A stretch of DNA of 64,000 nt from Microbacterium sp. SLBN-146 (GTDB taxonomy: Bacteria > Actinomycetota > Actinomycetes > Actinomycetales > Microbacteriaceae). The notes beneath the pieces were generated by a model, which worked only from the letters and a program-made list of their open reading frames with translations, ran no database searches and had not been told where the DNA came from. Made by a program: the position numbers and the translations under genes. The stretch lies in contig NZ_VFMR01000001.1 in assembly GCF_006715145.1 (NCBI RefSeq), positions 2,728,001 through 2,792,000 on the forward strand, read 5' to 3'. Positions within the stretch are counted from its first letter, which is position 1, and the number at the start of each line of letters is the position of its first letter. This document shows, piece after piece, positions 7,598-16,055 of the stretch.

Positions 7598-8122
7598 GTG
7601 CGTCGACCCCCCGTTCTCCGAATGCCTGCTCGCACCACCACCCCGGCACGCGTCACCGCCATCGTGGCCGCGATCACCCTTGCCGGTCTCCTCGCCGGCT
7701 GCACGGGGGATGGCACGGCGCCAGAACCGACCGCCCCCGTCGTCCCGACCTCGGAGCCCACGTCGGTCGAACCCTCGGAGCCCTCAGCGCCTGCTCTCGT
7801 ATCTGACGGGTCGGCCAGCGACAACCTGCCGCTGTTCGCGCAGGTCGTCGCCGCGGTCTGGGGGAGCCCTGAGAACCTTGCCGGGCGGGCGTACGTGGAT
7901 GCCCTTGTCGCTGCCGGGTTCGACAAGACAGCGATGCAGGTCACAGAGGACTTCTCCACGGTCGGGAATCCGGCGGAAAGTCTGCAGTTCTCCGTGCTCT
8001 GGGGCGGAGAGTGCCTCGTCGGTCAGGTAGGCCCTGCCACGGGTGAACCGGTGACGGCCGTCATGCCTGCTCTCGTCGAGGGTGGCTGCCTCATCGGCAG
8101 CACACGTCCCATCGACTGGTGA
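7598..8122 (+). CDS. Secreted lipoprotein, uncharacterised (DUF6993-like)
   Basis: A 174-residue lipoprotein. The signal peptide has a basic start, a hydrophobic stretch (about 19-31) and the lipobox LLAGC with the lipidated Cys at about 35. A Pro/Thr/Ser/Glu linker (about 40-65) follows, then a globular domain of about 100 residues carrying two Cys that could form a disulfide (GGECLVG and GGCLIG). The domain resembles a family found mostly in Microbacteriaceae lipoproteins; no function is known. It would be anchored to the outer face of the membrane. GTG 7598 is favoured by the leaderless -10 hexamer. Confidence 0.75.
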   Translation: MRRPPVLRMPARTTTPARVTAIVAAITLAGLLAGCTGDGTAPEPTAPVVPTSEPTSVEPSEPSAPALVSDGSASDNLPLFAQVVAAVWGSPENLAGRAYVDALVAAGFDKTAMQVTEDFSTVGNPAESLQFSVLWGGECLVGQVGPATGEPVTAVMPALVEGGCLIGSTRPIDW

Positions 8123-8183
8123 GATGTACCTGACGGGTAGGCTGGGGGGCTGAGGTCCGGAGCGCAAGGAGAGCGGCACACGC

Positions 8184-9863
8184 ATGGCTGAGTACATCTA
8201 CTCGATGGTCCGAGCACGCAAGGCGGTCGGCGAGAAGCTGATCCTGGATGACGTCACGATGGCGTTCTTGCCGGGCGCCAAGATCGGAATGGTCGGGCCC
8301 AACGGTGCGGGCAAGTCGACGATCCTCAAGATCATGGCGGGTCTGGATGTGCCGTCCAACGGCGAGGCCAAGCTGTCCCCGGGGTTCTCCGTCGGCATTC
8401 TGATGCAGGAGCCGGAGCTCGACGACACGAAGACCGTCCTCGAGAACATCGAGGCGGGCGTGGCGATCAAGCCCAAACTCGATCGCTTCAACGAGATCTC
8501 CGCGCTGATGGCCGACCCCGACGCCGACTTCGACGCCCTGCTGGCCGAGATGGGGACCCTCCAGGAAGAGATCGACGCGGCAGACGCGTGGGACCTGGAT
8601 TCGCAGCTCGAGCAGGCCATGGATGCTCTGCGGACACCGCCCGCAGACGCCGATGTCACGAACCTCTCCGGCGGTGAACGCCGCCGCGTCGCGCTGGCGA
8701 AGCTGCTCCTGCAGAAGCCCGATCTCCTGCTCCTGGACGAGCCCACGAACCACCTCGACGCCGAGAGCGTGCTCTGGCTCGAGCAGCACCTGCAGTCCTA
8801 CAAGGGTGCCGTCATCGCCATCACCCACGACCGGTACTTCCTCGACAACGTCGCGGAGTGGATCGCCGAAGTGGACCGTGGACACCTGTACCCCTACGAG
8901 GGCAACTACTCGACCTACCTCGAGAAGAAGGCCCAGCGACTCGACGTCCAGGGCAAGAAGGATGCCAAGCTAGCGAAGCGTCTGAAGGAGGAGCTCGACT
9001 GGGTGCGCTCCAACGCCAAGGGACGTCAGGTCAAGTCCAAGGCGCGCCTCGCCCGCTACGAAGAGATGGCGGCGGAGGCCGAGCGCACACGCAAGCTCGA
9101 CTTCGACGAGATCCAGATTCCGGCAGGCCCGCGATTGGGCAGCATCGTCATCGATGCCAAGAAGCTGCAGAAGGGCTTCGACGGCCGTTCGCTGATCGAC
9201 GGCCTCAGCTTCACACTCCCGCCGAACGGCATCGTCGGTGTCATCGGACCGAACGGCGTCGGGAAGACCACGCTGTTCAAAACGATCGTGGGCCTCGAGC
9301 CCCTCGACGGCGGAACGCTCAAGATCGGCGAGACGGTCAAGATCAGCTACGTCGACCAGTCCCGCGGCAACATCGACCCCAACAAGAGCCTGTGGGAGGT
9401 CGTCTCCGACGGGCTCGACATCATCACGGTCGGTAAGACCGAGATCCCTTCGCGAGCGTATGTCTCCAAGTTCGGATTCAAGGGTCCCGACCAGCAGAAG
9501 AAGGCTGGTGTGCTGTCCGGTGGTGAGCGCAACCGTTTGAATCTCGCCCTCACCCTCAAGGAGGGCGGAAACCTCCTCCTCCTCGACGAGCCGACCAACG
9601 ACCTCGACGTCGAGACCCTCCAATCACTCGAGAATGCGCTCCTCGATTTCCCCGGGTGCGCTGTCGTGATCACTCACGACCGGTGGTTCCTCGACCGCAT
9701 CGCGACGCACATCCTCGCCTACGAGGGCACCGACGAGGCCCCCGACAAGTGGTACTGGTTCGAGGGCAACTTCGAGGCCTACGAGGAGAACAAGATCGAG
9801 CGTCTCGGGCCCGATGCCGCGAAGCCTCATCGCTCGGCGTACCGCAAGCTGACCCGTGACTGA
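8184..9863 (+). CDS. ettA: Energy-dependent translational throttle protein EttA (ABC-F)
   Basis: A 559-residue ABC-F ATPase, close to the E. coli EttA length (555). Two nucleotide-binding domains: Walker A GPNGAGKST near 38 and GPNGVGKTT near 355; signatures LSGGERRR and LSGGERNR; Walker B LLLLDEPTNHLD and LLLLDEPTNDLD. The arm and P-site linker between the domains is rich in Lys/Arg (GRQVKSKARLARYEEM). EttA binds the ribosomal E site and gates the first peptide bond according to ATP/ADP ratio. No membrane domain is present. A TAGGCT hexamer near 8138 may be its -10. It overlaps the following thioesterase gene by eight bases. Confidence 0.96.
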   Translation: MAEYIYSMVRARKAVGEKLILDDVTMAFLPGAKIGMVGPNGAGKSTILKIMAGLDVPSNGEAKLSPGFSVGILMQEPELDDTKTVLENIEAGVAIKPKLDRFNEISALMADPDADFDALLAEMGTLQEEIDAADAWDLDSQLEQAMDALRTPPADADVTNLSGGERRRVALAKLLLQKPDLLLLDEPTNHLDAESVLWLEQHLQSYKGAVIAITHDRYFLDNVAEWIAEVDRGHLYPYEGNYSTYLEKKAQRLDVQGKKDAKLAKRLKEELDWVRSNAKGRQVKSKARLARYEEMAAEAERTRKLDFDEIQIPAGPRLGSIVIDAKKLQKGFDGRSLIDGLSFTLPPNGIVGVIGPNGVGKTTLFKTIVGLEPLDGGTLKIGETVKISYVDQSRGNIDPNKSLWEVVSDGLDIITVGKTEIPSRAYVSKFGFKGPDQQKKAGVLSGGERNRLNLALTLKEGGNLLLLDEPTNDLDVETLQSLENALLDFPGCAVVITHDRWFLDRIATHILAYEGTDEAPDKWYWFEGNFEAYEENKIERLGPDAAKPHRSAYRKLTRD

Positions 9864-10371
9864 CGGCGCGACGGACACTCCGGATCTCAACGGACACGTC
9901 CGTGTGCACATCCCCATCCATCTGCGCTGGGGCGATCTGGACGCGCTGGGGCACGTCAACAACACCTCGATGCTCAAACTTCTCGAAGAAGCACGCCTTC
10001 GCGCGTTCTGGCTGCCCGAGAACGGGGGAGAAGCCGCGCCCACGGCCGTCTTCGACATGTCGGTGCTCGAAGGCGGTGGTGAGCGCGCGACCCTCGTCGC
10101 ACGTCAAGAGATCGAATACCTTCGGCCCGTGCCCTACGGGCATCGGCCGCTCGACGTCCAGATGTGGATCGGCAAGATCGGCGGCTCGAGCCTCGAGATC
10201 TGCTACGAGGTCTTCAGCCCGGCGGGTGACGAGGCGCAGACGCTCTATGCGCGATCGTCAGCGGTCGTCGTCCTCGTCGACACCGCGTCGGGCCGACCCA
10301 CACGACTGACGGATGCGGAGCGTGCCGTGTGGGTTCCGTTCCTCGGCGCGCCGATCGAATACCGTCGCTGA
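9856..10371 (+). CDS. Hotdog-fold acyl-CoA thioesterase (4HBT)
   Basis: A 171-residue single hotdog-domain protein with the 4-hydroxybenzoyl-CoA thioesterase pattern RWGDLDALGHVNNTSM near residue 24, where the Asp is the catalytic residue, and the strand QEIEYLRPVPYG. It would hydrolyse acyl-CoA thioesters in the cytosol; the acyl chain is unknown. GTG at 9856 lies inside the end of ettA with an eight-base overlap, so the two are translationally coupled. Whether the coupling has functional meaning or is just compaction is unclear. Confidence 0.88.
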   Translation: MTDGATDTPDLNGHVRVHIPIHLRWGDLDALGHVNNTSMLKLLEEARLRAFWLPENGGEAAPTAVFDMSVLEGGGERATLVARQEIEYLRPVPYGHRPLDVQMWIGKIGGSSLEICYEVFSPAGDEAQTLYARSSAVVVLVDTASGRPTRLTDAERAVWVPFLGAPIEYRR

Positions 10372-10392
10372 CGGCCCTTCGATCGGAGGGCG

Positions 10393-11295
10393 TCAATCGG
10401 AGTCCGGCACGCGCACCATGACTTCCTGGGCGACGCTCGCGAGCAGGACTCCGTCTCGAGAGTAGATCCGACCGGTCGCGAGCCCGCGCCCTCCGCGTGC
10501 GCTGGGCGATTCCTGCACGTAGAGCATCCATTCATCTGCTCGTCCCGGCCGGTGCCACCACATGGCGTGGTCGAGACTCGCGACTTTCAGACCCGGCAAC
10601 TCCCACGGCACCCCGTGCGCGCGAAGGATCGATTCCTGGATGGTCAGGTCGCTGAGATAGGCCAAGGCTGCCCGATGCACGTCGGGACGGTCGTCGATGC
10701 GGCGTCGCAGGCGCATCCAGACCGCCTGCCGCGGCGTCTGCTCACCCTCGACAGCGCGATAGATCGGCGAGGGGATGTGACGAAGATCGGCGGGGCGTTC
10801 CCGGAACATCCGCTGGGACATCGGGTGGAGCCCTGAGAGTTGCGACTCCAGGTCGTCCACGTCGTCCGGGCCGGGGAGCCCCTCGGGCATCGGTTCCTGA
10901 TGCTCGAGGCCTGCGTCTTCGTCTTGGAACGACGAGATCATCGACAGGATCGGCACCCCGCCCTGAAACGCCTGGGTGCGGCGCGTCGAGAAGGACCGCC
11001 CATCGTGGATGCGATCCACGGCGAACGTGATGCCCTGCGACGCGTCGCCAGGACGAAGGAAGTAGCCGTGCATCGAGTGCACGATCCGCTCGGGTGGGAG
11101 AGTCCGGGAGGCTGCGACGATCGACTGCGCGAGGACCTGTCCGCCGTAGACCCGTCCGAGCGGCATCGCCTGCGATTGGCCCGTGAAGATATCCTCCGTC
11201 GTGCGGGCGTCGGACTCTGCGAGGTCGAGAACGGCGAGCATCGCCGCGACAGGATCCGTCGGGGTCTCGGCTGCGTCGGCAGGAACGTCGGTCAC
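10393..11295 (-). CDS. tesB: Acyl-CoA thioesterase II
   Basis: About 300 residues with a double hotdog fold: an N-terminal half with GRVYGGQVLAQSIVAASRTLP and HSMHGYFLRPGD, and a C-terminal half with LDHAMWWHRPGRADEWMLY followed by GRGLATGRIYSRDGVLLAS. These are the TesB hallmarks, including the Asp/Gln/Thr triad positions. It hydrolyses medium- and long-chain acyl-CoA to free fatty acid and CoA. GTG at 11295 with a GGGGATG-like upstream ribosome site is the chosen start; the frame is open further up but enters the divergent gene's promoter. It converges with the 4HBT thioesterase next door. Confidence 0.93.
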   Translation of the reverse strand: MTDVPADAAETPTDPVAAMLAVLDLAESDARTTEDIFTGQSQAMPLGRVYGGQVLAQSIVAASRTLPPERIVHSMHGYFLRPGDASQGITFAVDRIHDGRSFSTRRTQAFQGGVPILSMISSFQDEDAGLEHQEPMPEGLPGPDDVDDLESQLSGLHPMSQRMFRERPADLRHIPSPIYRAVEGEQTPRQAVWMRLRRRIDDRPDVHRAALAYLSDLTIQESILRAHGVPWELPGLKVASLDHAMWWHRPGRADEWMLYVQESPSARGGRGLATGRIYSRDGVLLASVAQEVMVRVPDSD

Positions 11296-11346
11296 GTCGT
11301 CTTCATCCCCTCCCCGGTCTCGGTCGAGACAGGTGCTGTCGCTTGG

Positions 11347-11352
11347 TAGTTT
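11347..11352 (+). promoter_or_regulatory. Leaderless promoter -10
   Basis: TAGTTT followed by seven bases and the ATG at 11360. Confidence 0.5.
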
Positions 11353-11359
11353 AGGTCGG

Positions 11360-12034
11360 ATGCCAGAGCGCCTTCTTCTCGCAGACCCGCACTCCGCCGC
11401 CGATGCTCTGACCTTCGCCGGCCGCGCTGCGACCATGGGTGACGGTGCCGTGCGGCTCCGCGCCGCTGAGGGCGTGCTGGTGATGACGAGCGCGCCGCTC
11501 GCGCCGCGCGGTCTCTTCGATCAGACGCCGACAGTCCTCGGCATGAGAGTTCTTCGCGCGGATCCGGAACTCGAGTGCGATCTCGTCGTCGCGGCATCCG
11601 AACTCGCGCGTGATCAGGAGGCTCCGCACGCCGTCGTGCTGCCCGAATCGGGCCTCGCCCCACCGTGGGCGGGTATCACACCTCCTCGCGGGGGATGGGC
11701 GGCGCGTCCCGGAATCGCAGCGGCAACCCTCGCGACGCGGGCGCAGTGGGGCATCGCCGCCGTGGCCGAAGCGATTCCCCGGGATGCCGGAGAAGACCTC
11801 GTGCGTTCCGTCCGGGCCGCCGTGTGGGGTCCGCCGGACGCCGATCTCGACGATCTTCCGCTGGGGATCGCGTTCGCCGCGTTCGGCTTGGGATTCATCG
11901 CCGGAGAGGAGGAGGCAGCCGTTCGTACGGCCGGTGTCTGGACGCGCATCACCCTGGCACGCGGGCACGTCGTGGTCCGGGGACCTGCGAAGACGGGCCT
12001 CGGCGAGATCCGCAGCACCGGCGCGTCGGTTTAG
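11360..12034 (+). CDS. Conserved hypothetical protein
   Basis: A 224-residue soluble protein, Ala-rich, with alternating strands and helices: MPERLLLADPHSAADALTFAGRA, VLRADPELECDLVVAA, then WGIAAVAEAIP and VWGPPDADLDDLPLGIAFAAFGLGF. No catalytic motif is recognisable, and I do not know the family. A composition of this kind is common for Microbacteriaceae-restricted genes. It is divergent from tesB, and its stop codon overlaps the stop codon of the convergent flavoprotein gene: bases 12031-12034 read TTAG and supply both stops. The leaderless -10 (TAGTTT) supports ATG 11360. Confidence 0.75.
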   Translation: MPERLLLADPHSAADALTFAGRAATMGDGAVRLRAAEGVLVMTSAPLAPRGLFDQTPTVLGMRVLRADPELECDLVVAASELARDQEAPHAVVLPESGLAPPWAGITPPRGGWAARPGIAAATLATRAQWGIAAVAEAIPRDAGEDLVRSVRAAVWGPPDADLDDLPLGIAFAAFGLGFIAGEEEAAVRTAGVWTRITLARGHVVVRGPAKTGLGEIRSTGASV

Positions 12035-13701
12035 GTCGCCGACGCCATCGCGCGCCCGGCGAGGCGTCCGGAGAAGAGGCACCCGCCGAGGAAGGTGCCC
12101 TCCAGTGCTCGATAGCCGTGGACGCCCCCGCCCCCGAAACCACTCGCCTCACCCGCGGCGTACAGCCCCGGCACGGGTATTCCGCTGGGCGCGAGTGCCC
12201 GGCCCGTCAGATCCGTCTCGATGCCACCGAGAGACTTCCGTGTGAGAACGTGGAGCTTGACTGCGATGAGGGGACCGGCGCCGGGATCCAGGATGCGGTG
12301 TGGCGCAGCCGTCCGGATGAGCTTGTCACCGCGGTACGCGCGCGCCGAGCGCAGCATGGCGATCTGAGCGTCCTTCGTGAAGTCGTTGTCGATCTCGCGA
12401 TCGCGTGCCTCGATCTCGAACCGCACGCGTGCGGGATCGAGAGCGTCGCCACCGGGTTGCGCTCTCATGCCCACGATGAGTTCGTCAAGAGTGTCGCGGA
12501 CGACGAAATCCGCTCCATGATCCATGAAGGCCTGGACGGGAGCCGCAGCGCCCTTCCCCAGCCGCGATCGTGCGAGAAGCGCCACGTCTTTGCCGGTCAG
12601 ATCGGGATTCTGCTCGCTCCCCGAGAGCGTGAACTCCTTCTCGATGATCTTCTTCGAGAGAACGAACCACGAGTGATCGTGGCCCGTCGCACGCAGATGC
12701 GCCAGTGTGCCGAGCGTGTCGAATCCGGGATACAGGGGGACGGGAAGCCTGTTCCCGGTCGCATCTAGCCAGACCGACGACGGTCCGGGAAGGATCCTGA
12801 TCCCGTGGTTGGCCCACACCGGATCCCAGTTCTGGATGCCCTCGACGTAGTGCCACATGCGATCCCGATTGATGAGACGTGTGCCGGCCTCCTCCGCGAC
12901 AGCGAGCATCGAACCGTCGACGTAGGCGGGGACCCCCGCGATCATCTCCGCCGGCGGAACCCCCAGCCGGGCGGGCCAGTGCTGCCGCACGAGGTCGTGA
13001 TTGCCGCCGATGCCGCCCGACGAGACGAGGGTGGCACCGGCGGTGATCTGGAAGGAGCCGACAGTTTCGCGGGATGAGGCATACCCTCGCCCCGCGCCGG
13101 AGGGGGCCAGGATGTCACCGCTCGCGCCCGTGACCGTCCCGTCGGACGAGGTCAAGGACGTGACACGGTGGCGCGGCAGAATCGTCACGCGGCCCGACGA
13201 CTCACCCGCTTCCACCTCGGCTTGGAATGCTGCCACGAGGGCCGGCCCCGTTCCCCACGTCACGTGGAAGCGCGGCACGGAGTTGCCAGGTCCCGTCGCG
13301 TTGTAGCCGCCGCGTTCCGCCCATCCGACGACCGGGAAGAAGCCGATTCCCTTCTCTCGCAGCCATGCTCGCTTCTCTTGGTGTGCGAACTGGAGATAGG
13401 CCTCGGCCCAGCGCCGTGGCCAGGCATCGTCCTCGCGGTCGAACCCCGCCGTGCCGAACCAGTCCTGTCGCGCCAGGTCGAGCGAGTCTGCGATCCCCAT
13501 GCGCCGCTGCTCGGGGGAGTCGACGAAGAAGAGCCCGCCGAATGACCACCACGCCTGGCCACCGAGGTTGCTGCGCGGCTCCTGGTCGACGATGACGACT
13601 CGTTTGCCCGCGGCAAGCGCCTCGCTCGCGGCGACGAGCCCCGCGAGACCCCAGCCGATGATGAGGACGTCGGTAGCGTGCGACGTGTGGGTGGCGGACA
13701 T
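12031..13701 (-). CDS. FAD-binding dehydrogenase (3-ketosteroid dehydrogenase-like)
   Basis: A 556-residue flavoprotein with an N-terminal Rossmann motif (IIGWGLAGLVAA, about residues 14-25), an acidic strand end (VVIVDQEP), LGGQAWWSFGGLFF, and a C-terminal FAD-binding segment GLYAAGEASGFGGGGVHGYRALEGTFLGGC. This architecture matches the fumarate reductase/KstD flavoprotein group, often annotated as FAD-binding dehydrogenase. The substrate is not known; no steroid catabolism genes are nearby. An AAGGAG ribosome site precedes the ATG at 13701. It follows glbO by 22 bases on the same strand, so the mscS-glbO-dehydrogenase genes could be one operon. Confidence 0.88.
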   Translation of the reverse strand: MSATHTSHATDVLIIGWGLAGLVAASEALAAGKRVVIVDQEPRSNLGGQAWWSFGGLFFVDSPEQRRMGIADSLDLARQDWFGTAGFDREDDAWPRRWAEAYLQFAHQEKRAWLREKGIGFFPVVGWAERGGYNATGPGNSVPRFHVTWGTGPALVAAFQAEVEAGESSGRVTILPRHRVTSLTSSDGTVTGASGDILAPSGAGRGYASSRETVGSFQITAGATLVSSGGIGGNHDLVRQHWPARLGVPPAEMIAGVPAYVDGSMLAVAEEAGTRLINRDRMWHYVEGIQNWDPVWANHGIRILPGPSSVWLDATGNRLPVPLYPGFDTLGTLAHLRATGHDHSWFVLSKKIIEKEFTLSGSEQNPDLTGKDVALLARSRLGKGAAAPVQAFMDHGADFVVRDTLDELIVGMRAQPGGDALDPARVRFEIEARDREIDNDFTKDAQIAMLRSARAYRGDKLIRTAAPHRILDPGAGPLIAVKLHVLTRKSLGGIETDLTGRALAPSGIPVPGLYAAGEASGFGGGGVHGYRALEGTFLGGCLFSGRLAGRAMASAT

Positions 13702-13723
13702 GGCGACTCCTTCGTCGTGATCC

Positions 13724-14218
13724 TCAGTCGCGCGTCGGCGGGACCGCTCTGACCGGGAGGGGGGAGACCGACCCGGGTTGTGGAGAGAGGCCGATGCCCG
13801 TGGGCTCGAACGTGTTCACCATGGCATGCGCGGCGCGCTGGAGGTAGTCCCACAGCGTGGCTTCGTGGAGCGGGGGCAGCTCGAGTAGGTCGAGGGCCGT
13901 GCGCATGTGGGCGAGCCACCGGTCTCGCGCGTCGGGGTTGACATGGAAGGCCGCGTGTCGCATCCGTAGCCGTGGGTGACCCCGTTCCTCGCCGTACGTC
14001 GTAGGTCCTCCCCAGTACTGCTCGAGGAACATCAGGAGCCGGCGCTCGGCGGGCCCGAGGTCCTCTTCCGGGTACATCGGCTTCAAGACCTCGTCGGTCG
14101 CGACACCGCGGTAGAACTCGTGGACGAGTCGCTCGAACGTCGCGCGCCCTCCCACCTGCTCGTAGAAGGTGGCCGGCGTTTCGTCGATGGGGTCTCGCGA
14201 AGCATCGTCCTCCGTCAT
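13724..14218 (-). CDS. glbO: Group II truncated hemoglobin (GlbO-like)
   Basis: A 164-residue globin with the group II pattern: FYEQVGGRATFERLVHEFY near the N-terminus, the B-E helix region FLEQYWGGPTTYGEERGHPRLRMRHAAFHVNP containing the proximal His, and the G8 Trp in RDRWLAHM. It binds haem and O2/NO in the cytosol and is generally thought to protect against oxidative or nitrosative stress. A Pro/Val-rich tail of about 30 residues extends past the globin core. ATG at 14218 overlaps the mscS stop (ATGA), so it is coupled to the channel gene. Confidence 0.92.
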   Translation of the reverse strand: MTEDDASRDPIDETPATFYEQVGGRATFERLVHEFYRGVATDEVLKPMYPEEDLGPAERRLLMFLEQYWGGPTTYGEERGHPRLRMRHAAFHVNPDARDRWLAHMRTALDLLELPPLHEATLWDYLQRAAHAMVNTFEPTGIGLSPQPGSVSPLPVRAVPPTRD

Positions 14219-15333
14219 GACTCCTCCTTCGGCCCGTCAACGGGGGCGTGTTCTCCGGACTCGGCCGAGGGCTTCTTCGTCTTCGAGGTCCGCTTCAGTT
14301 TCCAGACAGGATGCTCGGCCTCGACCTGCGCGATGGGCTGAGGCTTCGTCCGGGGCGGGTTGGCGCCGCGGATGCGTCCGGCACCCTCGAACCCCGTGAG
14401 GACGATCGAGTTCAGCTGCGGCAGCGTGATCCCCATCGCGTCGATCGCGCGCTTGAGGCGCACGCGGAGTTCGCGGGCGACATCGTCTTTCGCGTTCGCC
14501 CTCGTCTTCATGACGAGACGGATGACGAGCGCATCGCCGGACACCGACTCGAGTCCCCAGACCTCCGGGGCCTCGATGATGCGCGATCGCCATTTCGTGT
14601 CTTTTGCAAGCGCCTTCGCCGCGTCGAGCATGACCTTCTCGACCTCTTCGATGTCGGCGTCGACGGGCACGGCGAGGTCGATGATGACGCGGGACCACCC
14701 TTGCGACATGTTGCCGATCCGCGTGATCTCACCGTTGCGGACGTACCAGAGCGTTCCGTTCACATCACGCACGTGAGTGATTCGCACGCTGACGTACTCG
14801 ACGATCCCGGTGGCGAGACCGAGGTCCACGACGTCTCCGATACCGACCTGATCCTCGGCGACGATGAAGATGCCGTTGAGGACGTCTTTGACGATGTTCT
14901 GGGCCCCGAAGCCCAGGCCTGCACCGATCGCCGCCGTGAGGAGAGTCAAGGATGCGAGGGCGTTCGGCGCCAAGACGTTGACGATCAGAAGCAACGCGAC
15001 GATCACGATCGTGACGTTGACCACGTTCTGGAGGATCGAGCCGAGTGTGCGCGTCCGCTGGACGACGCGCACAGAGGCGAGCGGCGACTGTTCGAGGGCA
15101 CGCGTATCGGTGACCTCCGCCTTCGATTTCGCACCGTTCACGATGCGGCGCACGACGCGACGGATGACGAGCTTGAGGATCCATGCGAGCACAAAGGCGC
15201 CGACGATGATGCCGCCGACTCTCGCGAGATTCCAGCCCGCTTCGACGAAGAACACGCCGACCCCCTGCCAGAATTCGAGGTCGGCGATCGTCGGCTCCTC
15301 GGGAGCCGCGGCGGGAATGACGGTGGTCCACAT
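14215..15333 (-). CDS. Small-conductance mechanosensitive channel, MscS family
   Basis: About 372 residues. Transmembrane segments: roughly 28-50 (VGGIIVGAFVLAWILKLVI), 95-115 (VVNVTIVIVALLLIVNVL), then the pore-lining TM3 with the Gly/Ala-rich LTAAIGAGLGFGAQNIVKDVLNGIFIV. A beta domain follows (VGDVVDLGLATGIVEYVSVRITHVRDVNGTLWYVRNGEI). The charged C-terminal tail is basic. It would release solutes on osmotic downshock. ATG at 15333 is preferred over an in-frame GTG at 15360, because the TAGGAT promoter hexamer (minus strand, near 15349) lies between them and would leave only a few bases of leader. Confidence 0.9.
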   Translation of the reverse strand: MWTTVIPAAAPEEPTIADLEFWQGVGVFFVEAGWNLARVGGIIVGAFVLAWILKLVIRRVVRRIVNGAKSKAEVTDTRALEQSPLASVRVVQRTRTLGSILQNVVNVTIVIVALLLIVNVLAPNALASLTLLTAAIGAGLGFGAQNIVKDVLNGIFIVAEDQVGIGDVVDLGLATGIVEYVSVRITHVRDVNGTLWYVRNGEITRIGNMSQGWSRVIIDLAVPVDADIEEVEKVMLDAAKALAKDTKWRSRIIEAPEVWGLESVSGDALVIRLVMKTRANAKDDVARELRVRLKRAIDAMGITLPQLNSIVLTGFEGAGRIRGANPPRTKPQPIAQVEAEHPVWKLKRTSKTKKPSAESGEHAPVDGPKEES

Positions 15334-15395
15334 GATCGCCACGATCCTAACGACTCGCACTCATGAGACAGCTGAGGCGCGGGGCGACAGCTGCG

Positions 15396-16055
15396 TCACC
15401 GGGTGTCCGTCATGCCGTGTCGATGCGCGAGGATCACAGCGTGCACTCGATCACGGGCACCGATCTTCGTGAGGACGCGGCCGACGTGTGTCTTGACGGT
15501 CGACTCGCTCAGGAACAGGTCACGGGCGATCTCGGAGTTCGTGCGTCCGTCGGCGATGGCGCGAAAGACATCGCGCTCTCGATCGGTGAGTGCGTCTGAG
15601 CCGGGAAGCGGAGTCGCCGGTACCGCACCGGGACCCACGAGTTCGATGAGACGGCGCGTCACGCGCGGGGCCAGAGCGGCGTCGCCTCCATGGACGGCAC
15701 GAACGGCTCCCACCAGCTCAGCGCGTTGCGCGTCCTTCAGGAGGAATCCGCTGGCTCCTGCGCGGAGCGCCGCGAACGCATATTCGTCGAGATCGAAGGT
15801 CGTGAGGATGAGGATGCGGACGCCGGGGTGTGTCGCCACGATGCGTTCCGTCGCCGTGATGCCGTCCATCACCGGCATCCGGACATCCATGAGGATGACG
15901 TCGGGATCGAGTCGCGCCGTTTCGCTGATCGCGTCGCGCCCGTCGGCGGCTTCGCCGATCACCTCGATGTCCGGCTCGGCATCGAGCACGAGCCGGAAGC
16001 CGAGGCGGATGAGGTGCTGGTCGTCGACGAGGAGGACACGGATGGGAGCGGTCAT
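15396..16055 (-). CDS. NarL/LuxR-type response regulator
   Basis: A 219-residue two-component regulator. The receiver domain (about 1-120) has the acidic pair Asp11-Asp12, the phosphoacceptor Asp57 in ILMDVRMP, and the conserved Thr and Lys (LTTFD, LLKD). The C-terminal LuxR helix-turn-helix (about 150-215) contains TDRERDVFRAIADGRTNSEIARDLFLSESTVKTHV. It overlaps the kinase stop by four bases (ATGA). It would be phosphorylated by the neighbouring kinase and probably regulates the adjacent ABC transporter genes; no binding site could be identified by eye. Confidence 0.95.
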   Translation of the reverse strand: MTAPIRVLLVDDQHLIRLGFRLVLDAEPDIEVIGEAADGRDAISETARLDPDVILMDVRMPVMDGITATERIVATHPGVRILILTTFDLDEYAFAALRAGASGFLLKDAQRAELVGAVRAVHGGDAALAPRVTRRLIELVGPGAVPATPLPGSDALTDRERDVFRAIADGRTNSEIARDLFLSESTVKTHVGRVLTKIGARDRVHAVILAHRHGMTDTR

